A stretch of 64,000 nucleotides of DNA, from NCBI GenBank assembly GCA_963715575.1, contig OY970250.1, positions 1,550,001 to 1,614,000 of the forward strand. The letters run 5' to 3'. This document shows positions 52,982-60,328 of the stretch, in pieces (position 1 is the stretch's first letter; the number at the start of each line of letters is the position of its first letter). Source of the DNA: AC-32 sp963715575. GTDB taxonomy: Bacteria > Actinomycetota > Thermoleophilia > Gaiellales > Gaiellaceae. Under the pieces are notes generated by a model. That model worked only from the letters and a program-made list of their open reading frames with translations. It was not told the origin of the DNA and searched no databases. The position numbers and the translations under genes were made by a program.

Positions 52982-53550
52982 CTCGTCGCCAGGAAGCCGT
53001 GCCGGGCGACGGCGACGGCCTCGATCCGGGAATGGACGCCGAGCGCCCGGAACAGGTGGCGGATGTGGTTGCGCACGGTCTCGGGGCTGAGGTGCAGCTC
53101 GCCCGAGATCTGCGCCGTCGAATGACCGCGCTCGAGCAGTCTCAGGACTTCGGCCTGCCGCGGGGTCAGGCTCGGGTGCGGCGGACGATCCGGCTCCTCG
53201 TCGACGTGCACGAGCTGGCCGAAGACGCCGATGATCTGGCCGCCCGCGTAGAGCGGGACGGCGCTGACCTCGACGTTGATCCGGTCGCCGTCGTCCTGGA
53301 CGAGCACCACCTCCTCGTCGGTGGCCTGGACGTTGCCGACGACCTTCTGCGCGAAGGACTGCCGCGCGCGCCGGATCTCCTCGGGCGCGACCACGGAGGT
53401 GAACTGCCGGCCGGTGACGTCGCCGACCACGCGCTTTCCGGCCGGGTTAACCCAGCGGATGATCCCGTGGGCGTCGATCACGTAGGTGGGGACGTTGATC
53501 TGCTCGAGCGCCCGCTCGACGTCCGCGTCCATCGCCCGAAGCCTGGTCAT
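52978..53550 (-). CDS. PAS-LuxR transcriptional regulator
   Basis: 190 residues. PAS domain (VPTYVIDAHGIIRWVNPAGKRVVG, then a core to residue 115) and LuxR HTH (LTPRQAEVLRLLERGHSTAQISGELHLSPETVRNHIRHLFRALG). A one-component sensor-regulator. ATG 53550 has AGGAGGG only 2-3 bases ahead; ATG 53532 is a possible alternative start. Last gene of the rhomboid-FtsH-regulator unit. Confidence 0.88.
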   Translation of the reverse strand: MTRLRAMDADVERALEQINVPTYVIDAHGIIRWVNPAGKRVVGDVTGRQFTSVVAPEEIRRARQSFAQKVVGNVQATDEEVVLVQDDGDRINVEVSAVPLYAGGQIIGVFGQLVHVDEEPDRPPHPSLTPRQAEVLRLLERGHSTAQISGELHLSPETVRNHIRHLFRALGVHSRIEAVAVARHGFLATS

Positions 53551-53561
53551 CACCCTCCTTC

Positions 53562-55487
53562 CTAGCCGATCCGCGAGCGGGCCGCCACTTCGAGGGCGTC
53601 GGCACCGTCGGCGGCGGTCGGCGCCACGCCCGCGGCGGCGTAGGCGTCCTCTTCGTCCAGCGTCTCGTGCTCGAGCAGCGCCTTGGCGAGCGAGTCGAGC
53701 TTGGCCCGGTTCTCTCGCAGCAGCGCCAGCACCTGCTCGTGCGACTCCTCGACGATGCGCCGCACCTCCTCGTCGACGAGCCGCTGCGTGTCGGACGAGG
53801 TCTCCGGGGCGCCGAAGGGCCCGGTCCCGTCGCGGGGCACGACGGCCACCGGCCCGATCGCGGGGCTCATCCCCCAGCGGCCCACCATCTGCCGGGTGAT
53901 CTCGGTCAGCTGCTGGATGTCCGACTCCGCGCCGGTGCTCGTCTCGCCGAACACGATCTCCTCGGCGGCGCGGCCCCCGAGCGCGACCTTGATCCTCGCG
54001 AGCACCTCGGGCTCGCGGTAGTTGAAGCGGTCGCTCTCCGGGGCCGAGAACGTCACGCCGAGGGCCATCCCGCGCGGAATGATCGACACCTTGCGCACCG
54101 GGTCGGCGCCCGGCGTGAGCATGCCGACGATCGCGTGGCCGCCTTCGTGGTAAGCGGTCAGGCGCCGGTCGTCCGGGCTCATCAGCACCTGCCGCTCCGC
54201 GCCGAGCACGATGCGCTCCAGGGCGTCGGTGAAGTCCGACTCGGCGACCTGCTCGTGGTTCCGGCGCGCCGCCAGGAGTGCCGCCTCGTTCGCGAGGTTG
54301 GCGAGGTCGGCGCCGACCATCCCGGGCGTGGTCGCGGCGATCCGGCCGAGATCGACATCCGACGCGAGCGGCAGCCCGCGGGTGTGGACCTTGAGGATCG
54401 CCTCGCGCCCGGCGCGGTCCGGCGGCTGCACGGACACCCGGCGGTCGAAGCGGCCCGGACGGAGCAGCGCCTGGTCGAGCACGTCCGGCCGGTTGGTCGC
54501 GCCGATCACGATCACGCTGGTGGAGGAGTCGAACCCGTCCATCTCGGTCAGGATCTGGTTCAACGTCTGCTCGCGTTCGTCGTTGCCGCCGCTGAAGCCG
54601 GCCGCGCCGGAGGTGCGCGAGCGGCCGATCGCGTCGAGCTCGTCGATGAAGACGATCGCGGGCGCCGCTTCCTTTGCCTGGGCGAACAGGTCGCGGACCC
54701 GCGAGGCGCCGACGCCGACGATCGCCTCGACGAACTCGGAGGCGGCCTGCGAGAAGAAAGGCACGTCGGCCTCGCCCGCGACCGCTCGCGCCAGCAGCGT
54801 CTTGCCCGTCCCGGGCAGGCCGGAGAGCAGCACGCCGTGGGGGATCCGGCCCCCGAGCTTGTGGTACCGCTCCGGATGGCGCAGGAAGTCGACGACCTCG
54901 CTCAGCTCCCCCTTCGCCTCGTCGATCCCGGCGACGTCTGCGAACGTGACCCGGTCGCCCGAGACCTGGTAGCGGCGAGCGCGCGAGCGCCCGAACTGGC
55001 CGAGGACGTTCTGGACGTTCCCGGCGCGGCGGATCAGCGTGAAGAGCAGCAGGAGGAACAGGAGCGTCGGCCCGAAGCCGAGCAGGAGGCTCTCCCACCA
55101 CGGCGGTCCCTTGTCCAGCGGCTGCGCGTTGACGACGACGCCCTTCTTCTCGAGCAGAGCCGAGAGCGCGTCGTTGTTCGCGAACGCCGGCACCTCGGTC
55201 TTGAACTTCGTCGTCGGCTTCGAGCCCGCAAAACGCTCCTGCTGCGTGAACGTCCCCTGGATCGCCGTGCCCTTGGACGTGATCTCCTTCACGTGCCCGG
55301 CGTTCACCTGCTTGAGGAAGAACGGGCTGTACGGAACGCGGACGCGCGAGGACGGCTCGGTGGCCCGCGAGCTGAAGTAGATGTTGAAGGCCAGCAGCGC
55401 GAGCGCGAACAGGATCCAGCCGCGCGAGAAGCGAAAGCGGGGCGGCGACGGCGGAGGCGCGTTCTTGGGCTGCTCGGGGGTCGACAC
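53562..55487 (-). CDS. ftsH: ATP-dependent zinc metalloprotease FtsH
   Basis: 641 residues. Two membrane helices (WILFALALLAFNIYF and LLLGFGPTLLFLLLLFTLI) around a periplasmic domain, AAA+ module (GLPGTGKT Walker A, FIDELDAIG Walker B, RPGRFDR arginine fingers) and M41 protease HEGGH with the third ligand in TGAESDIQQ. Complete. Position 2 of Walker A is Leu rather than the usual Pro. GTG start 9 bases after the rhomboid stop. Confidence 0.95.
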   Translation of the reverse strand: MSTPEQPKNAPPPSPPRFRFSRGWILFALALLAFNIYFSSRATEPSSRVRVPYSPFFLKQVNAGHVKEITSKGTAIQGTFTQQERFAGSKPTTKFKTEVPAFANNDALSALLEKKGVVVNAQPLDKGPPWWESLLLGFGPTLLFLLLLFTLIRRAGNVQNVLGQFGRSRARRYQVSGDRVTFADVAGIDEAKGELSEVVDFLRHPERYHKLGGRIPHGVLLSGLPGTGKTLLARAVAGEADVPFFSQAASEFVEAIVGVGASRVRDLFAQAKEAAPAIVFIDELDAIGRSRTSGAAGFSGGNDEREQTLNQILTEMDGFDSSTSVIVIGATNRPDVLDQALLRPGRFDRRVSVQPPDRAGREAILKVHTRGLPLASDVDLGRIAATTPGMVGADLANLANEAALLAARRNHEQVAESDFTDALERIVLGAERQVLMSPDDRRLTAYHEGGHAIVGMLTPGADPVRKVSIIPRGMALGVTFSAPESDRFNYREPEVLARIKVALGGRAAEEIVFGETSTGAESDIQQLTEITRQMVGRWGMSPAIGPVAVVPRDGTGPFGAPETSSDTQRLVDEEVRRIVEESHEQVLALLRENRAKLDSLAKALLEHETLDEEDAYAAAGVAPTAADGADALEVAARSRIG

Positions 55488-55496
55488 GCCGGCCGG

Positions 55497-56201
55497 TCAG
55501 ATCGGGTTGGGAGCCGGAGGGCCGCCCGCGCTCGCGGGCTCGAGACGCTCTCGGAACAGCAGTGTCACCAGGACGCCGAAGACGAAGCCGCCGACGTGGG
55601 CGAAGAAGGCGGTCCCGCCGCCGTGAGCATGCGCGTCGAGCAGCCCGAAGTTCGCCTCGAACAGCTGGTAGAGGAACCAGAAGCCGAGGAAGAACATGGC
55701 CGAGACCCGGACGGGCCAGACGACGACGAGCCCGAAGACGGTGCTGTTCGGGTAGAGGATGAAGTAGGCGCCCAGCACGGCAGCAATCGCACCGCTGGCG
55801 CCGAGGTTCGGGGTGTGCGCGTCGGCGCTGTTACCGAACATCAGCGTGAAGAAGGTCTGCGTCAGCGTCGCCGCGAAGCCGCCGGCGAAGTAGAAGACGA
55901 GATAGCGAAGGTGCCCGTAGGAGTCCTCGACGTTCTTGCCGAAGACCGCGAGGAAGAGCATGTTGCCGAGGATGTGGTCCCAGCTGCCGTGCAGGAACAT
56001 CGACGTGATCCAGCTGTAGCCCCACGACTCGGGGCCGTGGCAGGACCCGTTGACGGTGCACGGATAGAAGGACGCATGGAAGACCGCGTGGTGGAGGTCG
56101 GGCAGCTCGTAGAAGAGCCAGACCGCGAAGTTGGCGACGATGATCCCGACGTTGACGAAGGGGAAGCGCCGGGCCGGGATGCCATCCGAGAGCGGAAGCA
56201 C
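55497..56201 (-). CDS. Rhomboid family intramembrane serine protease
   Basis: 234 residues, six helices. HGSWDHILGNMLFL (helix 2, HxxxN), catalytic Ser in NLGASGAIAAVLGAY, catalytic His in FFAHVGGFVFGV. The longer loop 1 with two Cys (CTVNGSCHG) is typical of the actinobacterial subgroup. Co-transcribed with FtsH, which suggests membrane-protein quality control. Confidence 0.92.
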   Translation of the reverse strand: MLPLSDGIPARRFPFVNVGIIVANFAVWLFYELPDLHHAVFHASFYPCTVNGSCHGPESWGYSWITSMFLHGSWDHILGNMLFLAVFGKNVEDSYGHLRYLVFYFAGGFAATLTQTFFTLMFGNSADAHTPNLGASGAIAAVLGAYFILYPNSTVFGLVVVWPVRVSAMFFLGFWFLYQLFEANFGLLDAHAHGGGTAFFAHVGGFVFGVLVTLLFRERLEPASAGGPPAPNPI

Positions 56202-56283
56202 CCAACGAGTATCCGCCTCGCTCTTCGTGCGCGCAATCGCTGCGATGATCAGCGGGGCCGCACCGCAAACGAAGGAGGGCGAG

Positions 56284-56604
56284 ATGGGCTTCGACCAGTA
56301 CCACGAGCCTGCTCAGGAGCTGAGCGCCGAGACGAGGACGTTCGCTCGCATGATCGCGTCGCTGACGGAGGAGGCCGAGGCGATCGGCTGGTACGAGCAG
56401 CGGATCTCACTCGAGCCGGACTCCCAGGCGAGGGCGATCATGGAGAACGCCCAGTCCGAGGAGTTCAAGCACTTCGGCATGGACCTCGAGTTCCTGTTGC
56501 GGCGGACGCCGAAGTGGCGAATCGCGCTGCAGACGATCCTGTTCAGCGAGGGCGACATCGTCGAGGCGGGTGAACAGGCGGAGGAGGCCGAAGGGCTCGG
56601 CTGA
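56284..56604 (+). CDS. Encapsulated-ferritin-like protein without shell gene
   Basis: 106 residues, two helices: YHEPAQELSAETRTFARMIASLTEEAEAIGWYEQRISL and ARAIMENAQSEEFKHFGMDLEFLLRR. The E...WY and EExKHF motifs are those of EncFtn, an iron-oxidising cargo that works inside encapsulin shells. The C-terminus ends EAEEAEGLG without the usual loading peptide (a hydrophobic LTVGSL-like tail). The shell gene normally lies just downstream; here a tRNA-Lys fragment and an island begin 22 bases on. Strong AAGGAGGG site before ATG 56284. Confidence 0.82.
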   Translation: MGFDQYHEPAQELSAETRTFARMIASLTEEAEAIGWYEQRISLEPDSQARAIMENAQSEEFKHFGMDLEFLLRRTPKWRIALQTILFSEGDIVEAGEQAEEAEGLG

Positions 56605-56625
56605 GCCCAGCGAGCTCGTGACCGA

Positions 56626-56670
56626 TGGGCCGGGCAGCGATCGAACCTGCGACCTTGGGATCAAAAGTCC
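56626..56670 (-). repeat. tRNA-Lys 3'-end fragment, island border
   Basis: 45 bases matching the 3' half of a tRNA-Lys (TTT anticodon arm, variable loop, T loop GGTTCGATC, acceptor strand CCCGGCCCA) with a few changes. No D arm or 5' acceptor strand follows. Same geometry as the tRNA-Asp fragments, so the intact tRNA would lie beyond the right edge of the window. Confidence 0.7.
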
Positions 56671-56894
56671 GACGGGAACGACGGCGGCATGGCGTGGCGA
56701 ACGGAAACGTGCTGCAACGGACACGATTCGCTGATGCAGCTAGGTGCAACAAGCTGGTCGTTGCGGAGACGAGCTCGTACTCTCGCTCGTACTCGCGCCC
56801 GTGAACAAGAGCATTCTGGTGAGAGGACGCTCGCGCAGGCGAGAGAGAAAACCGCGCCCAAGACTGAGCGGTCGACATGCCCCAGAGCGAAGCT

Positions 56895-57197
56895 TTAGTC
56901 GTTCTTCGACTCGAGGAGTTCTAGGAGTTCGCCGATCTCGTGGCCTTGTTGGGCGGGGTGACGCATGGCGATGTCGGTTCTGATGCGATAGCGGTTTCGA
57001 CGGCCGATCCGCTCTCTCTCTACGTAGCCGGATTTGATCAGGTCGGCGACGATGCGCTGGGCGGCTCGCTCGGTGATTCCGACGCTCTGGCCGATGTCAC
57101 GGAACCGCGCGTTCGGGTCGCGGGAGAGGCAGAGAAGGACTTGCGTGTGGTTGGAGAGGAACCGCCAGGTCCTGTTGTCGTTTTCAGAGCTTGACAT
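56895..57197 (-). CDS. Winged-helix (MarR-like) regulator
   Basis: 100 residues: TQVLLCLSRDPNARFRDIGQSVGITERAAQRIVADLIKSGYVERERIGRRNRYRI, a small wHTH of a kind common in Actinobacteria. Divergent from the STAS gene; the STAS promoter's -35 overlaps its start codon, so the two are transcriptionally linked. Confidence 0.8.
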   Translation of the reverse strand: MSSSENDNRTWRFLSNHTQVLLCLSRDPNARFRDIGQSVGITERAAQRIVADLIKSGYVERERIGRRNRYRIRTDIAMRHPAQQGHEIGELLELLESKND

Positions 57198-57218
57198 ACG
57201 ATATCCGTAGCGTATATT
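57191..57218 (+). promoter_or_regulatory. Consensus sigma-70 promoter of the STAS gene
   Basis: -35 TTGACA (57191-57196), 16-base spacer, -10 TATATT (57213-57218) in an unusually AT-rich stretch. The -35 overlaps the start codon of the divergent wHTH gene (57195-57197). A palindromic TACGATATCCGTA lies in the spacer and may be the wHTH operator. Confidence 0.65.
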
Positions 57219-57277
57219 TCTTTTCGTACGTTGTGTGTCGTGTCAATGTAAGCGCGACTTCGGAGGGATGTTACATC

Positions 57278-57637
57278 ATGAGTCACGCCCCCGCCTTCCA
57301 GGTGCCGACCATCGAGGTTCGGTCGCCGCGACCGCAGGTTGCGCTCGTCGTACTCGCCGGGGAGCACGACCTCCACTCGGCAGACGAGGTTCAGCAGACA
57401 TTCGACCAATCTCTGGCCGTCTGCGACCACCTGATCGTCGACCTCTCAGCCGTCGAGTTCATCGACTCCACGATCATCGGCGTGCTACTGCAAACGAAGA
57501 AAGACACCCTTGAGCGCGACAGCAAGTTCAACGTCGTGCTGGGGACAGCGCCGATCGTCGAACGGATTCTCGAGGTTACCGGGGTAGTCCCGCTCTTGAA
57601 CATCGTCCCGACTGTCGAACGGGCACTCGCTGCGTAG
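57278..57637 (+). CDS. STAS-domain anti-sigma factor antagonist-like protein
   Basis: 119 residues: VVLAGEHDLHSADEVQQTF, then the phosphorylation loop LSAVEFIDSTIIGVLLQ (Ser in DST) of SpoIIAA/RsbV-type proteins, and VVPLLNIVPTVERAL at the end. No partner kinase is visible. ATG 57278. The first 24-bp island repeat lies 42 bases after its stop. Confidence 0.85.
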   Translation: MSHAPAFQVPTIEVRSPRPQVALVVLAGEHDLHSADEVQQTFDQSLAVCDHLIVDLSAVEFIDSTIIGVLLQTKKDTLERDSKFNVVLGTAPIVERILEVTGVVPLLNIVPTVERALAA

Positions 57638-57679
57638 CACGGACTCGGCACCATCGTCGAACCCGTAATTCAGCGTCGG

Positions 57680-57703
57680 GTGACATTCGCGCACACTGGC
57701 CCA
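57680..57703 (+). repeat. Island repeat A
   Basis: Consensus GTGACATTCCCG then CACACTGGCCCA; this copy reads GTGACATTCGCG then CACACTGGCCCA. One of nine copies in 5.4 kb, each at a gene boundary. Confidence 0.85.
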
Positions 57704-57728
57704 TGGAGCCGTTACTGGGGCCGGTAGC

Positions 57729-58103
57729 TCAAGCCTCTGACAGACGACTGGCGAACTCGTACAGATTTCCGTCGGGAGCGCGGACGTGGATCCACTCCCA
57801 GCGGCTGTCGCGCTCGGTCGAGCCCACGACCTCGACGCCTGCAGCCTCGAACTCGCGGCGCGCCGTATGAACATTGTCGACCTCGAAGAGCGGGACGGGT
57901 CCATTCGCTTGCTCGCCGAAGAACTCGTAGTACGGGTCTCCGGGTGCCATGACCTGCACCTCGTCCCCCTCCGAGGTCGTGAACTCAATAGTCGTCGATT
58001 CCTCGAAGTTGACGCGCAGACCGAGGACGTCTCGGAGGAAGCCGATCATCGCCTCATAGCGATCGGTCCGGATCCCGACCCATCGGCCGTTCCGCACTTC
58101 CAT
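57729..58103 (-). CDS. VOC (glyoxalase-fold) protein
   Basis: 124 residues, one VOC module: RWVGIRTDRYEAMIGFLRDVLGLRV, EGDEVQVMAPGDP, PVPLFEVDNVHTARREFEAAGVEVVG, WEWIHVRAPDGNLYEF. Role unknown. ATG 58103 is preferred; the frame extends to an ATG inside repeat B. It is one of the genes reading against the majority direction of the array. Confidence 0.82.
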   Translation of the reverse strand: MEVRNGRWVGIRTDRYEAMIGFLRDVLGLRVNFEESTTIEFTTSEGDEVQVMAPGDPYYEFFGEQANGPVPLFEVDNVHTARREFEAAGVEVVGSTERDSRWEWIHVRAPDGNLYEFASRLSEA

Positions 58104-58139
58104 CCGAGCCCAGTCTAGGTTCCGGTTACTCAGTTCGAG

Positions 58140-58163
58140 GGACATTCCCCGCACACTGGCCCA
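58140..58163 (+). repeat. Island repeat B
   Basis: GGACATTCCCCG then CACACTGGCCCA; two differences plus a shift from consensus. Confidence 0.8.
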
Positions 58164-58212
58164 GGCGACGCTGCGGGGTTACCGGTGAGTGCGGTAGGGG
58201 AGATCTAGTGAG

Positions 58213-58611
58213 ATGAAGAACCCGCCCGAGGGTTACACGCGCGTCTGTCCGTACTTGCTTTACGAGGACGCGTCGAGCGCCATCGAGTACCTGACCACGG
58301 CTTTCGGCTTCGTTCAGCGCCTGGCACAGATGGGCGCCGCCGGCCGGATGCACACGGAGCTGGTGCTGGGCGAAGACGGCTTGGTGATGGTCGGTCAGGC
58401 TGGCGAGAGCTTCAGGAGCCCGAAGCGGCTCGACGTGTACCCGCCGGTGCTGATCCATTTCTACATAGACGACGTTGATGCTCTACATGAGCGCGCTAGC
58501 GCTGCTGGCGCTGACGTAACAGACCTCGAGATGACGCCGGCCGGAGACCGACGTTTCACGGCGACCGATCCCGAGGGCCAGGTGTGGGTGTTCGCACAAC
58601 GCGTCGAGTGA
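58213..58611 (+). CDS. PhnB-like VOC protein
   Basis: 132 residues: VCPYLLYEDASSAIEYLTTAFGF, VYPPVLIHFYIDDVDALHERASAAGA and PAGDRRFTATDPEGQVWVFAQ, a glyoxalase-superfamily fold of the PhnB type. Substrate unknown. Its TGA stop l is formed by the first bases of repeat C (GTGA). Confidence 0.85.
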   Translation: MKNPPEGYTRVCPYLLYEDASSAIEYLTTAFGFVQRLAQMGAAGRMHTELVLGEDGLVMVGQAGESFRSPKRLDVYPPVLIHFYIDDVDALHERASAAGADVTDLEMTPAGDRRFTATDPEGQVWVFAQRVE

Positions 58612-58631
58612 CATTCCCGCACGCAGGCCCA
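58608..58631 (+). repeat. Island repeat C
   Basis: GTGACATTCCCG then CACGCAGGCCCA. Supplies the stop codon of the preceding VOC gene. Confidence 0.85.
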
Positions 58632-58658
58632 CCCGAGCGAGAGCTAGGTTTGCCTGGC

Positions 58659-59196
58659 TTGAGCGCTGGTCTCGTCGACGTCCATGCGACCGTCTTTCTC
58701 GACCCGCATCTCGCAGCTCGCATCGACGAGCTGCGTACACGGTGGGACCCGATCATGACCTCGCAGATCAGACCGCACGTGACGGTGACCTACCCGGACG
58801 AGATTCCGACCATCGAGGTGATGAGCGAACGGGTCGCCGCTGCAGCGCGACAGACCGCGCCATTTCGTCTCGGCCTTGGAGGTGTCCGCTACTTCGGTCG
58901 TCCCGAGCGCGGCCTGTACGTCGAAGTCGACGACGTGGAGGAGGGCTGGCGTTCCCTGCGCCAGGCTGTCGGCTCGCTGTCTGCCCCTCGCCGTCGAGCC
59001 GCATGTCACGGGTGTACACCCACGAACGAGCAAGGAGGCCGCGGGAGCGTGGGCGGTGCTTGGCGGACGGACTATCGGTGGCGAGACGACGGTGGACGAA
59101 GTCGCGGTCACGGCTTTCGACGGAAGTCGATGGGTCTCCGTCTCCACTTTCGCCTTGGCGGCCGAAACGCGCCCAGTGGGTAGGCCGTTCGAGTGA
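58659..59196 (+). pseudogene. 2'-5' RNA ligase (2H phosphoesterase) family, one frameshift
   Basis: First frame: DVHATVFLDPHLAARIDELR, then H-x-T motif RPHVTVTYPDE. After a +1 shift near 58985 the second motif EPHVTGVHPRTS follows and the protein runs to a TGA supplied by repeat D. Two H-x-T/S motifs define 2H phosphoesterases, which act on cyclic phosphate RNA or nucleotide ends. TTG 58659 is a tentative start. Frameshifted, so probably inactive as sequenced. Confidence 0.7.
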
Positions 59197-59216
59197 CATT
59201 CCCGCACACTGGCCCA
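59193..59216 (+). repeat. Island repeat D
   Basis: Exact consensus copy, GTGACATTCCCG then CACACTGGCCCA. Supplies the stop codon of the preceding gene. Confidence 0.88.
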
Positions 59217-59258
59217 GACGAGCGACACGCTGCAGCAGTGCATCTAGAATCAATCTCG

Positions 59259-59474
59259 ATGCACCTACTCCGCTCGCTTAGGCGTCGCTTCCGTGATCGA
59301 GACATCGTCACGGACAGCACGCTCGAGGCCGAGGCGAAGGCGCTGGGATCCGATCGCCTTTCGATTCGAATCTCTCAAGCGGCCGGATCGACAGCCGGTA
59401 GCGGGGGGTTGGTGACGCCCACGCCCGGCGTTCTTCACCCACACGAAGGCGAACGCCAGACAGAAGGGCGGTAG
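59259..59474 (+). CDS. Small hypothetical protein between repeats D and E
   Basis: 71 residues, MHLLRSLRRRFRDRDIVTDSTLEAEAKAL..., no family recognised, polar C-terminus. It is the only open frame of any length in this array unit, and it could equally be non-coding. Confidence 0.3.
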   Translation: MHLLRSLRRRFRDRDIVTDSTLEAEAKALGSDRLSIRISQAAGSTAGSGGLVTPTPGVLHPHEGERQTEGR

Positions 59475-59502
59475 CTCAACCGCCTGCTCTGCCTAGCGTC
59501 GG

Positions 59503-59526
59503 GTGACATTCCCGCACGCTGGCCCA
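59503..59526 (+). repeat. Island repeat E
   Basis: GTGACATTCCCG then CACGCTGGCCCA, one difference from consensus. Confidence 0.87.
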
Positions 59527-59581
59527 GCTGAGCGGTGCAGAAACGCAAGCTGCGGGCTCAGGCTCCGGCTACGGTCCCGGC

Positions 59582-60030
59582 GTGGCTCATGACACCCCGC
59601 CCTGGGCGCAGATCTGCCTCAGCACCGAGAGGCTGTGCCTACGCACGCCGACTCTCCAAGATGCGGGGGTCTTGCACGAGCTGTTCGCGGATCCGGTGGT
59701 CATGCACGGCTTGAAGAGAGAACCCGTCTCCGAGCTCGACGAGACCCGAGCCATGATCGAAGGGGGGATCGACAGTTGGCGAACCGACGGACTCGGTCCG
59801 TTCATTCTCGAGACCGCTACTGACCGTCGGACGGGTCCCGATCCATCGACCTGTTGGTCTCTTTGATCTCGCCCAACAACGTCCGCTCGCAGCGCGTCGC
59901 GAAAAGACTCGGCGCGACACCGACCGAGACCGCCTGCGCACACGAAGGAGAAAACGGTCGTCTGGAGGCATACGCCCGATGCTTGACGCAGAAGCGAAAT
60001 CCGCCGGGTCGGGTCGCACGCAAAGTCTCC
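59582..60030 (+). pseudogene. GNAT acetyltransferase with internal deletion
   Basis: The N-terminal part has STERLCLRTPTLQDAGVLHELFADP, the usual RimJ/RimL-like start. Near 59850 the frame changes and the C-terminal part LVSLISPNNVRSQRVAKRLGAT follows (the N..S...A.KLG motif). The middle, which should contain the acetyl-CoA pyrophosphate loop (about 60 residues), is missing. So this is a deletion remnant. Confidence 0.75.
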
Positions 60031-60037
60031 GCTCAGG

Positions 60038-60054
60038 CGTCATTCCGGAACACT
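60038..60054 (+). repeat. Island repeat F, left half, cut by the IS element
   Basis: GCGTCATTCCGGAACACT, close to repeat G (GCGTCATTCCGCAACACT). The right half CTGGCGCA is found at 61496-61503 beyond the insertion sequence, so the copy was split between CACT and GG. Confidence 0.7.
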
Positions 60055-60328
60055 CATATGGAGTGCGGTCTGTCAACCGCGCAGGGGTTGTTCGCCCCGC
60101 TGTTTGCGGGGTTGGGGTCGGCGGGGGGAGCGCATCGGCTGTCGTCGACGTTGTGTCGCGACTCATATGCGCGGGTTGGTGCCGCATGACCGGTGTGCGA
60201 TGGTGAGGAGCGGTGCCGTTCTCTGGCGTCGAGCGTGGCCCGTTGTGGGCTGCTCCCAGTGTTCTCTCGGGTCGCTCCTCGCGTCGTTGCGCCGGTGCGC
60301 TCTCCTCGCCGAGCCGTTGGTGTGGCGG
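60055..60328 (-). ncRNA. Candidate bridge-RNA region of the IS element
   Basis: 274 non-coding bases between the transposase stop and the element end. It contains the hairpin CCCCGC-TGTTT-GCGGGG (60095-60111) and a 9-bp direct repeat ACTCATATG (60052-60060, at the junction, and 60161-60169). IS110-family elements encode a guide RNA in such a flank, on the downstream side in the IS1111 group. Transcription and target/donor loops are inferred, not shown. Confidence 0.4.

Noticed and set aside
57715..57731. tRNA-Lys 5' end (GGGCCGGTAGCTCA) beside the first VOC gene
   Set aside because: Only 14 bases match, on the opposite strand to the 3' fragment; no arms can be built, and the bases belong to the VOC C-terminus.
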